From IMG/VR virus record IMGVR_UViG_3300045965_000036, positions 1 to 29,898 of that record: a stretch of 29,898 nt of DNA. The stretch is one strand, 5' to 3'. How positions within the stretch are numbered: the stretch's first letter is position 1; each line of letters starts with the position of its first letter. Made by a program: the position numbers and the translations under genes. The notes beneath the pieces are model-generated. The model did no database searches. It saw nothing but the letters and a program-made list of their open reading frames with translations, and was not told where the DNA came from. Of this stretch, positions 29,704-29,898 are shown in pieces. Source of the stretch: a virus.

Positions 29704-29898
29704 CCACCACCACCACTTACCAGAACCTCACCCGGATAGCCGGGTGGGGGTGTCCGGTCCTGGTCGAGTCGAGCCTGTACCACGCGAAGCTCGCCCGCTG
29801 GCCCGAGCCCTTGCAGGGGGCCAAGATCGACAGCTGGCTGTACGCGGCGGCCATGGGGCAGGAGCACAGTGATAAGGTGACGTGTTGGAGTGAGGGAG
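29700..29898 (+). CDS. partial protein running off the right edge
   Basis: An open frame starting at TTG 29700 in a 4-nt TTGA overlap with the previous stop, open for 66 codons to the window end. It reads TYQNLTRIAGWGCPVLVESS, then LYHAKLARWPEPLQGAKIDSW and LYAAAMGQEHSDKVTCW, which has normal coding character. GGTGGAG lies just upstream. Too short to assign a family; its C-terminus is outside the window. Confidence 0.6.
   Translation, partial: MTTTTTYQNLTRIAGWGCPVLVESSLYHAKLARWPEPLQGAKIDSWLYAAAMGQEHSDKVTCWSEG

Overview
The window is a long stretch of a tailed double-stranded DNA phage genome, or possibly a prophage, with a podovirus-like (short-tailed) virion gene set. The evidence is a complete packaging and morphogenesis block: terminase large subunit, portal, a scaffold-like protein, an N4-gp56-type major capsid protein, large Gln/Gly-rich proteins that look like ejected internal proteins, a nozzle/stabilisation-like protein, a head-tail adaptor-like protein and a repeat-built tail fibre. 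I see no tape measure, tail sheath or tail tube gene. The DNA is GC-rich and densely coded, with many GTG/TTG starts and 1-20 nt gene overlaps. The host cannot be read from the sequence; no integrase, tRNA or bacterial housekeeping gene was seen.

Layout. Positions 1-26321 are transcribed leftward (minus strand). Read in that direction they hold a small Cys-containing protein; an Ig-like small protein; an unknown helical protein; a secreted 350-residue protein; two small proteins; terminase, portal, a small head protein, the scaffold candidate, a tiny predicted lipoprotein and the capsid; two small head proteins; two GNAT-like proteins; a 1379-residue repeat protein; three small Gly/Gln/Pro-rich proteins; two more internal-protein candidates; a membrane protein; and then the tail proteins. 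Positions 26322-27165 are a non-coding divergent control region. From 27166 to the right edge the genes run rightward: a compact set of small unknown proteins around a DUF932-type protein, the last one cut by the window end.

The most interesting content is RNA-level. (1) Directly after the DUF932 gene, 28758-28822 matches every core position of a type II hammerhead self-cleaving ribozyme. (2) Two leader elements, 27671-27732 and 29061-29110, share flanks and loop while their 7-bp stem changes by compensating substitutions. (3) A 60-bp element with identical internal spacing occurs at 7460-7519 and 26334-26393, each just upstream of a minus-strand gene; it is a good candidate phage promoter or operator. 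(4) Two bulged hairpins with the same architecture begin inside stop codons (5888-5909 and 16471-16492). At the protein level, the tail fibre carries 18 copies of a 22-residue repeat, the 1379-residue protein carries tandem 51- and 54-residue repeats, and three neighbouring internal-protein candidates share one short peptide motif.

Inferred working: the 26334-26393 element would drive leftward expression of the packaging and head genes, and the 7460-7519 element would boost the tail genes. An extended -10 promoter near 26895 would drive the rightward small-gene cluster, whose mRNA appears to be punctuated by structured leaders and a ribozyme.
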